Made by a program: the position numbers and the translations under genes
Assembly: GCF_002159835.1 (NCBI RefSeq)
Contig: NZ_NFJL01000002.1
Coordinates: forward strand, 310,001-374,000
Reading direction: 5' to 3'
DNA from: Blautia sp. An249
GTDB taxonomy: Bacteria; Bacillota; Clostridia; Lachnospirales; Lachnospiraceae
Length of the DNA: 64,000 nt
The notes under the pieces: model-generated
Seen by the model: the letters and a program-made list of their open reading frames with translations, nothing else
What the model was told of the DNA's origin: nothing
Databases searched by the model: none
Shown: positions 7,495-15,896 of the stretch, one piece after another
Layout: the number at the start of each line of letters is the position of its first letter
Position numbering within the stretch: position 1 is the first letter of the stretch

Positions 7495-8886
7495 ATGATT
7501 AAAAAGATAGAGAATTATATAAGAGAAAACGGTCTTTTAGAGAAAGGGGATAAAATCCTGCTGGGACTGTCCGGCGGAGGAGATTCCATGGCTCTTTTGT
7601 CTGTTTTCACGGAACTGAAGGAAGAGTGGGAGCTGGAACTTCACGGAGTGCATGTGCATCATGGAATCCGTGGAGAAGAGGCGGACAGAGACGAAGAACT
7701 TGTACGAAAAGCCTGCGAAGATCTGCAGATTCCCTATACATGCTATCGGTACGATGTACAGAAGATGGCAAGAGAAGAAAAAATGGGAGTAGAAGAAGCA
7801 GGCCGCAAAGCCAGAAATGAGACTTTTGAAGACGTTCTGAAGAAATGGCAGGGAGATAAGATAGCCCTGGCCCACCATAAGAATGATCTGGCGGAGACTA
7901 TGCTCCATCACCTGGCAAGAGGAACCGGATTACGGGGGATTGGAGGAATCCGTCCCATGTCCGGAAAGATTATTCGGCCTCTTTTATGTTTAGAAAAGAA
8001 AGAAATTGAGCATTATTTAAAGGAAAAGGAAATTCCCTACGGTCTGGACAGTACGAATTTATCCGATTCCTATACCCGCAATCGGATTCGCCATCAGGTT
8101 CTGAACACTATGGTCAGAGAGGTGAATCAGGAAGCGGTGGCCCATCTGGCAGAGGCGGCGGAGATCGCCTGGGAAGCCGATGAATATTTACGGGCCATGT
8201 CGAATATGCATCTGGAGATTTACAGCAAAAAGACGGACAGAGGAATTGTCCTGGAAGAAGAAATCTTCAAAGAGCCGCATATTATCCGTATGTACGTTTA
8301 TCAGAGAGTTCTGGAACTTCTTCTGGGGAATAAACGGGATATTTCCAGAGTTCATATGAAACAGATTGAGACCCTGATAAAGAAAAACGTGGGGAAGAAA
8401 GTAAGCCTGCCCTACGAACTGGAGGCCAGAAGAACTTACGGGGGAATTCTGTTTGCCAGGAAAACGGAGGCCGGGAAACTTCTTCTGGAAAAAGCAATTT
8501 TAAAAGAACCGGTATTGCTTCATATGGACGGCCCCACCTATATTCCGGGCGGGAAAATCATATCCAGAAAATTTGTTTATCAGGGAGAAGAGATTCCGGA
8601 AAAGACATATACGAAATGGTTCGATTATGGTAAAATAAAAAAGAAACTATGCATCCGTCCCGGAATGGAGGGAGATTTCCTCATAGTAAACCGGGAGGGA
8701 AATAAGAAAAAGCTGAACAGATATTTCGTGGATCATAAGGTGCCGAGAGAAGACAGAAATAAGATTTTGCTGATTGCAGAGGAGAATGAGATTCTCTGGG
8801 TATTGGGAATGCGCATCAGTGAAAAGTATAAAGTGACCAATGAAACGAAAGAAATTCTGGAGCTGAGATACGAAGGAGGAAAATAA
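7495..8886 (+). CDS. tilS: tRNA(Ile)-lysidine synthetase
   Basis: TilS converts C34 of the tRNA-Ile CAU anticodon to lysidine with ATP, which changes decoding from Met to Ile and is essential. The PP-loop LLGLSGGGDSMALL lies near residue 22, HHKNDLAETMLHH near 125, and the RNRIRHQ motif near 195. The C-terminal tRNA-recognition domain is complete (VDHKVPREDRNKILLI). Total is about 463 residues. ATG at 7495 follows GAGGACGGGGAAG. A GTG at 7456 would overlap the spoIIE stop and is less likely. Confidence 0.93.
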   Translation: MIKKIENYIRENGLLEKGDKILLGLSGGGDSMALLSVFTELKEEWELELHGVHVHHGIRGEEADRDEELVRKACEDLQIPYTCYRYDVQKMAREEKMGVEEAGRKARNETFEDVLKKWQGDKIALAHHKNDLAETMLHHLARGTGLRGIGGIRPMSGKIIRPLLCLEKKEIEHYLKEKEIPYGLDSTNLSDSYTRNRIRHQVLNTMVREVNQEAVAHLAEAAEIAWEADEYLRAMSNMHLEIYSKKTDRGIVLEEEIFKEPHIIRMYVYQRVLELLLGNKRDISRVHMKQIETLIKKNVGKKVSLPYELEARRTYGGILFARKTEAGKLLLEKAILKEPVLLHMDGPTYIPGGKIISRKFVYQGEEIPEKTYTKWFDYGKIKKKLCIRPGMEGDFLIVNREGNKKKLNRYFVDHKVPREDRNKILLIAEENEILWVLGMRISEKYKVTNETKEILELRYEGGK

Positions 8887-8887
8887 A

Positions 8888-9412
8888 ATGTCTGAGCAGA
8901 TTCGCGTGATGATTGGCGAGGCAGAGACAGATAAACGGATTCGCGAACTGGGTGCGAAGATCAGTGCAGATTATGCGGGAAAAGAAATACACATGATTTG
9001 CGTCTTAAAGGGCGGGGTGTTCTTTATGTGTGAACTGGCCAAAAGAATTACCGTTCCTGTATCGCTGGACTTCATGTCTATATCCAGTTATGGGGACGAT
9101 ATTAAATCCAGCGGCGTTGTTAAAATTACGAAAGACTTGGATCAGCCCCTGGAAGGAAAAGACGTACTGGTTGTGGAAGATATTATTGATTCAGGGAGAA
9201 CGTTAAGTTATTTACTGGAAATTTTAAAAGGGAGAAATCCGGAAAGCATCCGCTTATGTACGCTGCTGGATAAGCCGGACAGAAGAGTAAGGGATGTTCA
9301 TGTGGATTACTGCGGTTTTGAAATTCCTGATGAATTTGTTGTGGGCTATGGACTGGATTATGCACAGAAGTACAGGAATCTTCCGTTTATCGGCGTTGTA
9401 GAGACAAATTGA
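8888..9412 (+). CDS. hpt: Hypoxanthine phosphoribosyltransferase
   Basis: A 174-residue purine-salvage enzyme that makes IMP/GMP from hypoxanthine or guanine and PRPP. The PRPP-binding motif VLVVEDIIDSGRTL and the N-terminal CVLKGGVFFMCELAKR are diagnostic. It begins one base after the tilS stop with AGGAGG in the end of tilS, so the two are translated together. tilS-hpt-ftsH order is conserved in Firmicutes. Confidence 0.95.
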   Translation: MSEQIRVMIGEAETDKRIRELGAKISADYAGKEIHMICVLKGGVFFMCELAKRITVPVSLDFMSISSYGDDIKSSGVVKITKDLDQPLEGKDVLVVEDIIDSGRTLSYLLEILKGRNPESIRLCTLLDKPDRRVRDVHVDYCGFEIPDEFVVGYGLDYAQKYRNLPFIGVVETN

Positions 9413-9428
9413 AAGGAGATTTGGACAA

Positions 9429-11273
9429 TTGAACAGACAATCCGGCAGAATTGGTCTATATATCCTATTAATTATCATGCTGATTGTAGGATATTTGTTT
9501 TTAAATCAGCAGGTCAATACACAGAGCAATTATACTCTGGATCAGTTTGAACAGGCTGTAGAAGAAGGAAAGGTGGCAGGGATTGAAATCCACCAGAATA
9601 AAGAAACTCCCACCGGCCGTATTCAGGCAGTCCTGGAAGACGGAAGTCAGAAACAGTTTTACGTGACAGACGTAAATGAAGTAGAAGATATGGTTAAGGG
9701 GAAAGAGATTGCAGTACAGGTTTATAACGTTCCTCAGGAAAATGCGTTTCTTTCCACCATTCTTCCGGTGCTGATCACCTCCGGTCTGATCCTGTTTTTA
9801 TTTATGTTCATGTCCAGGCAGATGTCAGCGGGCAGCTCAGGCAATTCCAAGATGATGAACTTCGGAAAAAGCCGTGCGAGAATGACGAATCCGGATGAAA
9901 AGAAAGTGACCTTTAATAATGTGGCTGGACTTCAGGAGGAGAAAGAAGATCTGGAAGAAGTTGTAGACTTTCTCAAAGCGCCGCAGAAATATACCAACGT
10001 AGGAGCCAGAATTCCCAAGGGCGTTCTCTTAGTCGGACCGCCCGGAACCGGAAAGACGTTACTGGCGAAAGCTGTGGCCGGAGAAGCGGGAGTGCCGTTT
10101 TTCTCTATCTCTGGTTCTGACTTTGTGGAAATGTTTGTAGGTGTGGGCGCTTCCCGTGTGAGAGATTTATTTGAAGACGGGAAGAAACATGCTCCCTGTA
10201 TTATATTTATTGACGAGATTGACGCGGTTGCCCGACAGAGAGGAACCGGTATGGGCGGAGGCCATGACGAGAGAGAACAGACCCTGAACCAGCTTCTGGT
10301 GGAAATGGACGGTTTTGGGGTGAATGAAGGGATTATCGTGATGGCAGCCACCAACCGGGTGGATATTCTGGATCCGGCGATTCTGCGTCCGGGCCGTTTT
10401 GACCGTAAGGTGGCGGTGGGACGTCCGGATGTAAAAGGAAGAGAGGAAATTCTCCAGGTACACGCCAAAGATAAACCTCTTGCAGAAGACGTGGATTTGA
10501 AACAGATTGCCCAGACTACGGCAGGATTTACCGGAGCGGATCTGGAAAATCTGTTAAATGAGGCCGCTATTTTAGCAGCCAAGGAAAACCGCCTCTATGT
10601 GATGCAGAAAGATATTAAAGCGGCGTTTATTAAAGTGGGAATCGGGGCTGAGAAGAGAAGCAAGGTGATTTCTGAAAAAGAAAAGAGAATTACCGCTTAC
10701 CACGAAGCCGGCCATGCCATCTTATTCCATGAATTGCCGGATATGGGCCCGGTTTATACGATCTCCATCATTCCAACAGGAATGGGGGCCGCCGGTTATA
10801 CTATGCCCCTTCCGGAGAAAGACGAAATGTTTAATACCAGAGGCAAGATGCTGCAGGATATTACAGTACTTCTGGGCGGACGTGTGGCAGAGGAAATTAT
10901 ATTTGACGATATAACCACAGGAGCCTCCAATGATATTAAACGGGCTACAAATACGGCGAAGGCTATGGTAATGAAATACGGAATGTCTGAGAAACTGGGT
11001 CTGATTGCTTATGGCGATGAGGATGATGAGGTCTTCATCGGAAGAGATCTGGCTCATACCCGGGGTTACAGCGAACAGGTAGCGGCATCCATTGACGAAG
11101 AAATTCACATGATTATCGACCGCTGCCATGAGAAAGCGAAGGAAATTATAATGAAGCACGAAGAGGTACTTCATAAGTGCGCGAGACTGTTACTGGAAAA
11201 GGAAAAGGTTCATCGGGAAGAGTTTGATGCACTTTTTACAGAGGATTTAAAGAGCGAACCGGCGGCTGACTAA
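9429..11273 (+). CDS. ftsH: ATP-dependent zinc metalloprotease FtsH
   Basis: A membrane-anchored AAA+ protease of 614 residues that degrades unassembled membrane proteins and regulators. Order: membrane segment near residues 7-24, periplasmic-side domain, second membrane segment ([21 protein letters not shown]), AAA+ module with Walker A GPPGTGKT, Walker [12 protein letters not shown], the SRH ([20 protein letters not shown]), and the zinc site HEAGH with the third ligand Asp downstream. The start is TTG with AAAGGAGA eleven bases upstream. It ends the spoIIE-tilS-hpt-ftsH run. Confidence 0.96.
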   Translation: MNRQSGRIGLYILLIIMLIVGYLFLNQQVNTQSNYTLDQFEQAVEEGKVAGIEIHQNKETPTGRIQAVLEDGSQKQFYVTDVNEVEDMVKGKEIAVQVYNVPQENAFLSTILPVLITSGLILFLFMFMSRQMSAGSSGNSKMMNFGKSRARMTNPDEKKVTFNNVAGLQEEKEDLEEVVDFLKAPQKYTNVGARIPKGVLLVGPPGTGKTLLAKAVAGEAGVPFFSISGSDFVEMFVGVGASRVRDLFEDGKKHAPCIIFIDEIDAVARQRGTGMGGGHDEREQTLNQLLVEMDGFGVNEGIIVMAATNRVDILDPAILRPGRFDRKVAVGRPDVKGREEILQVHAKDKPLAEDVDLKQIAQTTAGFTGADLENLLNEAAILAAKENRLYVMQKDIKAAFIKVGIGAEKRSKVISEKEKRITAYHEAGHAILFHELPDMGPVYTISIIPTGMGAAGYTMPLPEKDEMFNTRGKMLQDITVLLGGRVAEEIIFDDITTGASNDIKRATNTAKAMVMKYGMSEKLGLIAYGDEDDEVFIGRDLAHTRGYSEQVAASIDEEIHMIIDRCHEKAKEIIMKHEEVLHKCARLLLEKEKVHREEFDALFTEDLKSEPAAD

Positions 11274-11414
11274 AAATATGCACAAAAAAATAGCTTAAAT
11301 TTTGTAAGATTTATGCACACTTTTTCGTTGACCCATGGTATATTATATATCGTAAAAACCCCCCAATACATTATATAGTTTTTGCTACACCCCATTAAGA
11401 AGAAATACCTTCTC

Positions 11415-11446
11415 CAAAAAAGACAGCTTACGAGCTGTCTTTTTTC
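11415..11446 (+). terminator. Rho-independent terminator after ftsH
   Basis: The stem AGACAGCT/AGCTGTCT with a TACG loop is followed by six or more T. The preceding AT-rich stretch (11,274-11,414) holds no gene I can support. Confidence 0.85.
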
Positions 11447-11489
11447 CTTTTCTTCCCAAAGAAAGAGAGAAGGCCATAAGAAAAAAATG

Positions 11490-11518
11490 TTGTATCCCAT
11501 TGGCAAGTAGGATAAAAT
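11490..11518 (+). promoter_or_regulatory. Probable promoter of the GH13 gene
   Basis: TTGTAT (11490-11495), 17 bases, TAAAAT (11513-11518), 30 bases before the start codon. Confidence 0.55.
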
Positions 11519-11548
11519 AAAAGTAACAGACATGAAAAGGGGAATAGT

Positions 11549-13663
11549 ATGACAGATCAAAACAAAGATTCGTTAGTATCGTTACAATATATATTAAATA
11601 TGCGTCCGGTTTTTAACCAGGATGCACTTTTCAGCGACGGAACAGAGAATTACCGTATCCCCATGGAGCCTAATGTGGGCGACGCCGTTACCATTCGTTT
11701 CCGGACATTAAAAAATAATGTGGATTTAGTATATCTGATTCATGGAGAGACCCGTAAACAGATGAGCCTTGCAAAGACAGAAAAAGGATTCGATTATTAT
11801 GAAACAAAGATTGTGGTAGGACAGGAAGCCTACGAATATTATTTTGAAATCCATTCCGGACTGATGAAGTGTTATTATAATTTAAGAGGCAGCAGTACGG
11901 AGATTCAGGAGCAGTTTTCTTTTCGGATTATTCCCGGTTTTAAAACCCCTGACTGGGCGAAAGGAGCCGTTATGTATCAGATTTATGTGGACCGGTTCTG
12001 CAGAGGAGATGATACAAACGATGTGGAAACAGGAGAATACAGCTATATAGGTGATATTAGTGTAAAAGTGGATGACTGGGATAAGCCTCCTGCGGTCATG
12101 GGTGTACGGGAGTTTTACGGCGGAGATCTTCAGGGAGTCCGGGATAAGCTGGATTATCTGCAGGATCTGGGTGTGGAAGTGATTTATTTAAATCCTATTT
12201 TTGTATCTCCCAGCAATCACAAATATGACTGTCAGGATTATGACTATGTGGATCCCCATTACGGGAAGATTGTGGAAGACGGCGGAGAGTGCCTGCAGCC
12301 GGGAGATCTGGATAATAAACACGCGACAAAGTATATCAAACGTGTAACTGACAAAAAGAATCTAAACGCCAGCAATGCTTTTCTGGCCAATTTAATCGGA
12401 GAAATCCACAAAAGAGGTATGAAGATTATCCTGGACGGCGTTTTTAACCACTGTGGTTCCTTCAATAAATGGATGGATCGGGAACGGATTTATGAGAATC
12501 AGGAGGGATATGAACCGGGAGCTTATATATCAGCAGACAGTCCCTACCGTTCCTTCTTTAAATTTAATGATGAAAGCCAGTGGCCTTATAATGGAAGCTA
12601 TGACGGATGGTGGACCCATGATACCCTTCCCAAATTAAATTATGAGGAACCATCCCGTAAATTATATAATTATATTCTGGATATTGGAAGGAAGTGGGTC
12701 TCCGCCCCTTATTATGCAGACGGATGGCGTCTGGACGTGGCGGCGGATCTGGGACACACCAATGAATTCAACCATGAATTCTGGAAAGATTTCCGGAAGG
12801 CAGTAAAAGAGGCAAACCCGGAAGCTTTAATACTGGCGGAGCATTATGGAGCTCCCAAGGGCTGGCTGATGGGCGACGAGTGGGATACGGTGATGAACTA
12901 CGATGCCTTTATGGAGCCGCTGACCTGGTTTTTAACCGGAATGGAAAAGCACAGCGACGAATACCGGGAAGATTTGCTGGGAAACAGCGATGCCTTTATC
13001 GGCGCCATGAAAACCCATATGGCGTCTATGCATCCTTCCTCCCTTCAGACGGCCATGAATGAGCTGTCTAACCATGATCACAGCCGTTTTTTAACCAGAA
13101 CCAACCGGAAAGTGGGCAGAATTTCCTATGCAGGAGCGGAGGCGGCTTCTGTGGGAATTAATAAGGCAGTGATGCGGGAGGCAGTTGTGGTGCAGATGAC
13201 GTGGCCGGGAGCGCCTACCCTGTATTACGGCGACGAAGCGGGCGTCTGCGGATTTACAGATCCGGACAGCCGGAGAACCTATCCCTGGGGTCATGAAGAT
13301 CAGGAACTGATAGAATTTCATAAAATGATGATAGGAATCCATAAAAAATATCAGATTCTCATCAGCGGTTCGGTTAAGTTTCTGTGGAATGATTATCAGG
13401 GGTTAAGTTATGGAAGATTTTCTGATAAAGAACAGATGATTGTTGTGCTGAATAACAGAGACGAAGAGAGAAATGTGGATATTCCGGCATGGAAAACAGG
13501 GATTTCCAGAAGAGAGGAAGCTGTCTTTACACGGATTGCAGTTACAGGAAGAGAAGAGTTTAGTGCAACGGAGGTGGAATATACAGCTTCAGCAGGAATT
13601 CTGCATGTTCCCCTTCCGGCATATGGAGCGGTGGTGTTATATCACAGGGATAAGAAAAAATAA
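11549..13663 (+). CDS. GH13 alpha-glycosidase (neopullulanase/cyclomaltodextrinase type)
   Basis: A 704-residue intracellular glycoside hydrolase family 13 enzyme. There is no signal peptide. The N-terminal 130 residues look like a CBM34-type beta domain (VTIRFRTLKNNVDLVYLI). The catalytic barrel follows: region I DGVFNHCG, region II DGWRLDVAADL with the nucleophile Asp, region III LILAEHYG with the acid Glu, region IV LSNHDHSRF with the transition-state Asp. It should cleave alpha-1,4 linkages in maltodextrins or cyclodextrins. An insertion between barrel strands (DDTNDVETGEYSYIG) is typical of this group. It has its own promoter and stands alone. Exact substrate cannot be set from sequence. 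Confidence 0.85.
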   Translation: MTDQNKDSLVSLQYILNMRPVFNQDALFSDGTENYRIPMEPNVGDAVTIRFRTLKNNVDLVYLIHGETRKQMSLAKTEKGFDYYETKIVVGQEAYEYYFEIHSGLMKCYYNLRGSSTEIQEQFSFRIIPGFKTPDWAKGAVMYQIYVDRFCRGDDTNDVETGEYSYIGDISVKVDDWDKPPAVMGVREFYGGDLQGVRDKLDYLQDLGVEVIYLNPIFVSPSNHKYDCQDYDYVDPHYGKIVEDGGECLQPGDLDNKHATKYIKRVTDKKNLNASNAFLANLIGEIHKRGMKIILDGVFNHCGSFNKWMDRERIYENQEGYEPGAYISADSPYRSFFKFNDESQWPYNGSYDGWWTHDTLPKLNYEEPSRKLYNYILDIGRKWVSAPYYADGWRLDVAADLGHTNEFNHEFWKDFRKAVKEANPEALILAEHYGAPKGWLMGDEWDTVMNYDAFMEPLTWFLTGMEKHSDEYREDLLGNSDAFIGAMKTHMASMHPSSLQTAMNELSNHDHSRFLTRTNRKVGRISYAGAEAASVGINKAVMREAVVVQMTWPGAPTLYYGDEAGVCGFTDPDSRRTYPWGHEDQELIEFHKMMIGIHKKYQILISGSVKFLWNDYQGLSYGRFSDKEQMIVVLNNRDEERNVDIPAWKTGISRREEAVFTRIAVTGREEFSATEVEYTASAGILHVPLPAYGAVVLYHRDKKK

Positions 13664-13693
13664 GGATATTCACAGAGAAATAACAAAAAAATT

Positions 13694-13720
13694 CAAGCCT
13701 CTCAGCAATTGAGAGGCTTG
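13694..13720 (-). terminator. Terminator of tRNA-Tyr, probably shared with the GH13 gene
   Basis: An 11-bp perfect stem (CAAGCCTCTCA / TGAGAGGCTTG) with a 5-base loop. The minus-strand side is followed by a run of T, so it ends tRNA-Tyr. On the plus strand only AAAACTTT follows. Confidence 0.8.
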
Positions 13721-13736
13721 AAAACTTTGGTTAAAA

Positions 13737-13818
13737 TGGATGGAGAAGGATTCGAACCTTCGAAGGCGTTGCCAACAGATTTACAGTCTGCCCCCTTTGG
13801 CCACTCGGGAATCCATCC
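13737..13818 (-). tRNA. tRNA-Tyr (GTA)
   Basis: On the minus strand the 7-bp acceptor GGATGGA/TCCATCC, the anticodon arm CAGACTGTAAATCTG with anticodon GTA, a long variable arm (class II) and the T arm GAAGGTTCGAATCCTTC fold as a tRNA. CCA is not encoded. Confidence 0.95.
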
Positions 13819-13911
13819 GCAGGTACTTTTTGGTACTGTCCCATTATATAGGAAGTTTGGAAAAAATGCAAGCACTTTAATAAAGATTCCAAAAGTACAG
13901 TCACACAATCG

Positions 13912-13940
13912 TTGACAAAGGCATAGGAATATAGTATTCT
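13912..13940 (+). promoter_or_regulatory. Promoter of the riboswitch-controlled efflux gene
   Basis: TTGACA (13912-13917), 17 bases, TATTCT (13935-13940). The resulting transcript has a leader of about 265 bases. Confidence 0.75.
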
Positions 13941-13999
13941 ATAAAAAATCTCTTTGCACTGCATTGCATTCTTTAGAGAGTGTAGAATCAACAGTACAA

Positions 14000-14108
14000 A
14001 CTGATCAGGCGATGGAAGTTTTATCCATAGGCCGGGCTGCTTCGGCGGCAGCAGATGAAAGCTGACACATCTGCGGGACAGTAGTATGTTCTGCAGGTGT
14101 GTTTTTGT
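14000..14108 (+). ncRNA. NiCo (Ni2+/Co2+) riboswitch with terminator platform
   Basis: The leader matches the czcD/NiCo aptamer as I know it: CTGATCAGGC, a short arm, GGCCGGGCTGC-TTCG-GCGGCAGCAGATG, an arm, CATCTGCGGGACAGT. The conserved purine-rich strands around the four-way junction are present. ACATCTGCGG (14067-14076) can instead pair with CTGCAGGTGT (14091-14100), followed by GTTTTTG, to make a terminator. The two folds exclude each other, so metal binding should turn the gene on. The gene controlled is a cation-diffusion-facilitator exporter, the usual partner. Confidence 0.88.
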
Positions 14109-14110
14109 GT

Positions 14111-14150
14111 GTAATAGGAAATTCCGTCGGGTTTCTTATTACATAAAAAG
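14111..14150 (+). repeat. Dispersed intergenic repeat, copy 2 (short)
   Basis: GTAATAGGAAATTCCGTCGG...TTATTACATAAAAA is nearly identical to the first 40 bases of the copy at 21,991. It lies inside the leader of the efflux gene, just after the riboswitch terminator. The GCATCTGGCGCGC end is missing. Confidence 0.65.
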
Positions 14151-14211
14151 TCCTTCAGACAGGATGCAGGTGTCATAGAGTTATCTTAATTTTAAACAGG
14201 AGGTAACCAAT

Positions 14212-15153
14212 ATGGAGAAAACAGAAACATTAAAACAACAGAAAAAGACGGTGTCAGACGAACGTTCTCAGGATATGAAAATTGCTATGCGGATTTCTTA
14301 TGTCAGTATTCTGGTAAATGTGGTTTTATCCTTATTTAAACTGCTGGCCGGAATTCTGGCCCATTCAGGCGCTATGATTTCCGATGCGGTTCATTCTGCG
14401 TCCGATGTCTTCAGCACGTTTATTGTGATGATTGGAGTCCATGTTTCCAGTAAGAAATCCGATAAGGAACACCAGTATGGACATGAACGAATGGAATGTG
14501 TTTCCTCGATTATACTGGCCGTTCTTCTGTTTCTTACCGGTCTGGCCATCGGAGTCAGCGGAGCACAGAAGATTTTCCAGGGAAACGGGAGCGCTGCTCT
14601 GGCAATTCCGGGCCGGCTGGCGTTGATTGCGGCAATTGTATCCATTGGAATTAAAGAATGGATGTTCTGGTATACGAGAGCAGGGGCTAAGAAAATCAAT
14701 TCAGGAGCCTTAATGGCAGATGCCTGGCATCATCGTTCCGACGCTCTTTCCTCTGTCGGCTCTTTTATCGGTATTTTCGGAGCGCGGATGGGATATCCGA
14801 TTATGGATCCTCTGGCCAGTATTGTGATTTGTTTCTTTATCGGGAAGGCAGCTTATGATATTTTTAAAGATGCCATGGATAAAATGGTGGATCGTTCCTG
14901 CGACGAAAAGACTCAGGAAAAGATGCGGAAAGTGGTATTGGAACAGGAGGGAGTCTTTCGTATCGATGTGATGCGCACACGGCTATTCGGGGCAAAGATG
15001 TATGTGGACCTGGAAATTGCCGCAGATGGAAATCTTTCCCTGAGCGAATCCCATCAGATTGCGGAGGCAGTGCACAGAGCCATTGAGAACAATTTCCAGG
15101 AAGTAAAACACTGTATGGTTCATGTGAATCCCATACAGGAAGAAAAGCGATAA
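14212..15153 (+). CDS. Cation diffusion facilitator exporter, probably Ni2+/Co2+
   Basis: A 313-residue CDF-family inner-membrane antiporter that exports divalent metal ions in exchange for protons. Six hydrophobic segments are expected. The two metal-site motifs are visible: SDAVHSASDVF in helix 2 and ADAWHHRSDALSS in helix 5, both HxxxD type. The C-terminal cytoplasmic dimerisation domain (DVMRTRLFGAKMYVDLEIAAD, CMVHVNP) is complete. Specificity for nickel and cobalt is inferred from the upstream riboswitch, not from the protein. AGGAGG precedes the ATG. Confidence 0.9.
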   Translation: MEKTETLKQQKKTVSDERSQDMKIAMRISYVSILVNVVLSLFKLLAGILAHSGAMISDAVHSASDVFSTFIVMIGVHVSSKKSDKEHQYGHERMECVSSIILAVLLFLTGLAIGVSGAQKIFQGNGSAALAIPGRLALIAAIVSIGIKEWMFWYTRAGAKKINSGALMADAWHHRSDALSSVGSFIGIFGARMGYPIMDPLASIVICFFIGKAAYDIFKDAMDKMVDRSCDEKTQEKMRKVVLEQEGVFRIDVMRTRLFGAKMYVDLEIAADGNLSLSESHQIAEAVHRAIENNFQEVKHCMVHVNPIQEEKR

Positions 15154-15251
15154 AGGGTTCTGCACAAAGGGTGCAGGTCTTTCAATTCTGAGGGGCCTGT
15201 ACCCGTTTTCTTTCATACAGACTGAAAATATTAAAAATTCATAAAAAGCTA

Positions 15252-15280
15252 TTGACATTTCCAGGAAGTTAGCGTATGCT
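15252..15280 (+). promoter_or_regulatory. feo promoter with overlapping palindromic operator
   Basis: TTGACA (15252-15257), 17 bases, TATGCT (15275-15280). The palindrome TTAGC-GTAT-GCTAA (15269-15282) overlaps the -10. The spacing and TTAG/CTAA ends resemble DtxR/IdeR-type iron boxes, so iron-dependent repression is likely. AACTAAC-type sequences recur at about 15,299 and 15,852-15,880. Confidence 0.6.
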
Positions 15281-15348
15281 AATTTGTAGAGTTGGTCGAA
15301 ACTAACTTATAGGTAGGTTAATCGGATTCAGGCAAAGGAGAGGATTCT

Positions 15349-15561
15349 ATGCAGCCATTGGTATTTTTACAAAGCGGAGAAAGCGGTATCATTAAACGGG
15401 TAGGCGGCGCCACAGAAACGAGAAGATTTCTGGCGGGTCTGGGTTTTGTGGAAGACACTACGGTCAGTGTAATATCAAGGCTTAACGGCAGTCTGATTGT
15501 AAATGTGAAGGACTCCCGTGTGGCAATTAATGAAGATATGGCCAGAAGAATCATGGTTTAA
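15349..15561 (+). CDS. feoA: Ferrous iron transport protein A (first)
   Basis: A 70-residue SH3-like FeoA protein, a small cytosolic partner of the FeoB iron channel. Conserved features are GGATETRRFLAGLGF and the VSVISRLNGSLIVNVKDSRVAI strands. It is the first of two feoA genes ahead of feoB. Clostridia often carry two. AAAGGAGAGG precedes the ATG. Expression should follow the iron-box promoter directly upstream. Confidence 0.9.
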   Translation: MQPLVFLQSGESGIIKRVGGATETRRFLAGLGFVEDTTVSVISRLNGSLIVNVKDSRVAINEDMARRIMV

Positions 15562-15612
15562 TCAGAATCCTACTGATGAGAGTGACAGAGAAGGAAAGGG
15601 AGGAGAAACGTG

Positions 15613-15837
15613 ATGACACTGCGGGATGCAAAAGTTGGCACAACCGTTGTGGTAACCAGAATTGAGGGAGACGGCGCTTATAAACGCCGTATCATGGATA
15701 TGGGAATCACAAAGGGATGCGAGATTTATATCCGGAAAGTTGCACCTCTTGGAGATCCGGTGGAAGTAACCATCAGAGGATATGAACTGTCTCTGAGAAA
15801 ACAGGATGCTTCGTGTGTGCAGGTAACACAGAAATAG
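15613..15837 (+). CDS. feoA: Ferrous iron transport protein A (second)
   Basis: A 74-residue second FeoA with the typical core TRIEGDGAYKRRIMDMGITKGCEIYIRKVAPLGDPVEVTIRGYELSLRK broken here only for length: begins TRIEGDGAYKRRIMDMG, ends with the classic GYELSLR motif. It is closer to textbook FeoA than the first copy. ATG at 15613 is eight bases after GGAGGAG. A GTG directly before it (15610) is possible. feoB follows after 59 bases that contain further AACTAA repeats. Confidence 0.9.
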   Translation: MTLRDAKVGTTVVVTRIEGDGAYKRRIMDMGITKGCEIYIRKVAPLGDPVEVTIRGYELSLRKQDASCVQVTQK

Positions 15838-15896
15838 GAGATGTTTTTGTTTGAAACTAAAGTTAATTAAAACTAACTATTTAGGAGGATATAAAG

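Noticed and set aside
13702-13915. Open frames on both strands over 13.7-13.9 kb, with a GEGFEPSKA-like peptide
   Set aside because: They are translations of tRNA-Tyr and its terminator, a common false protein.
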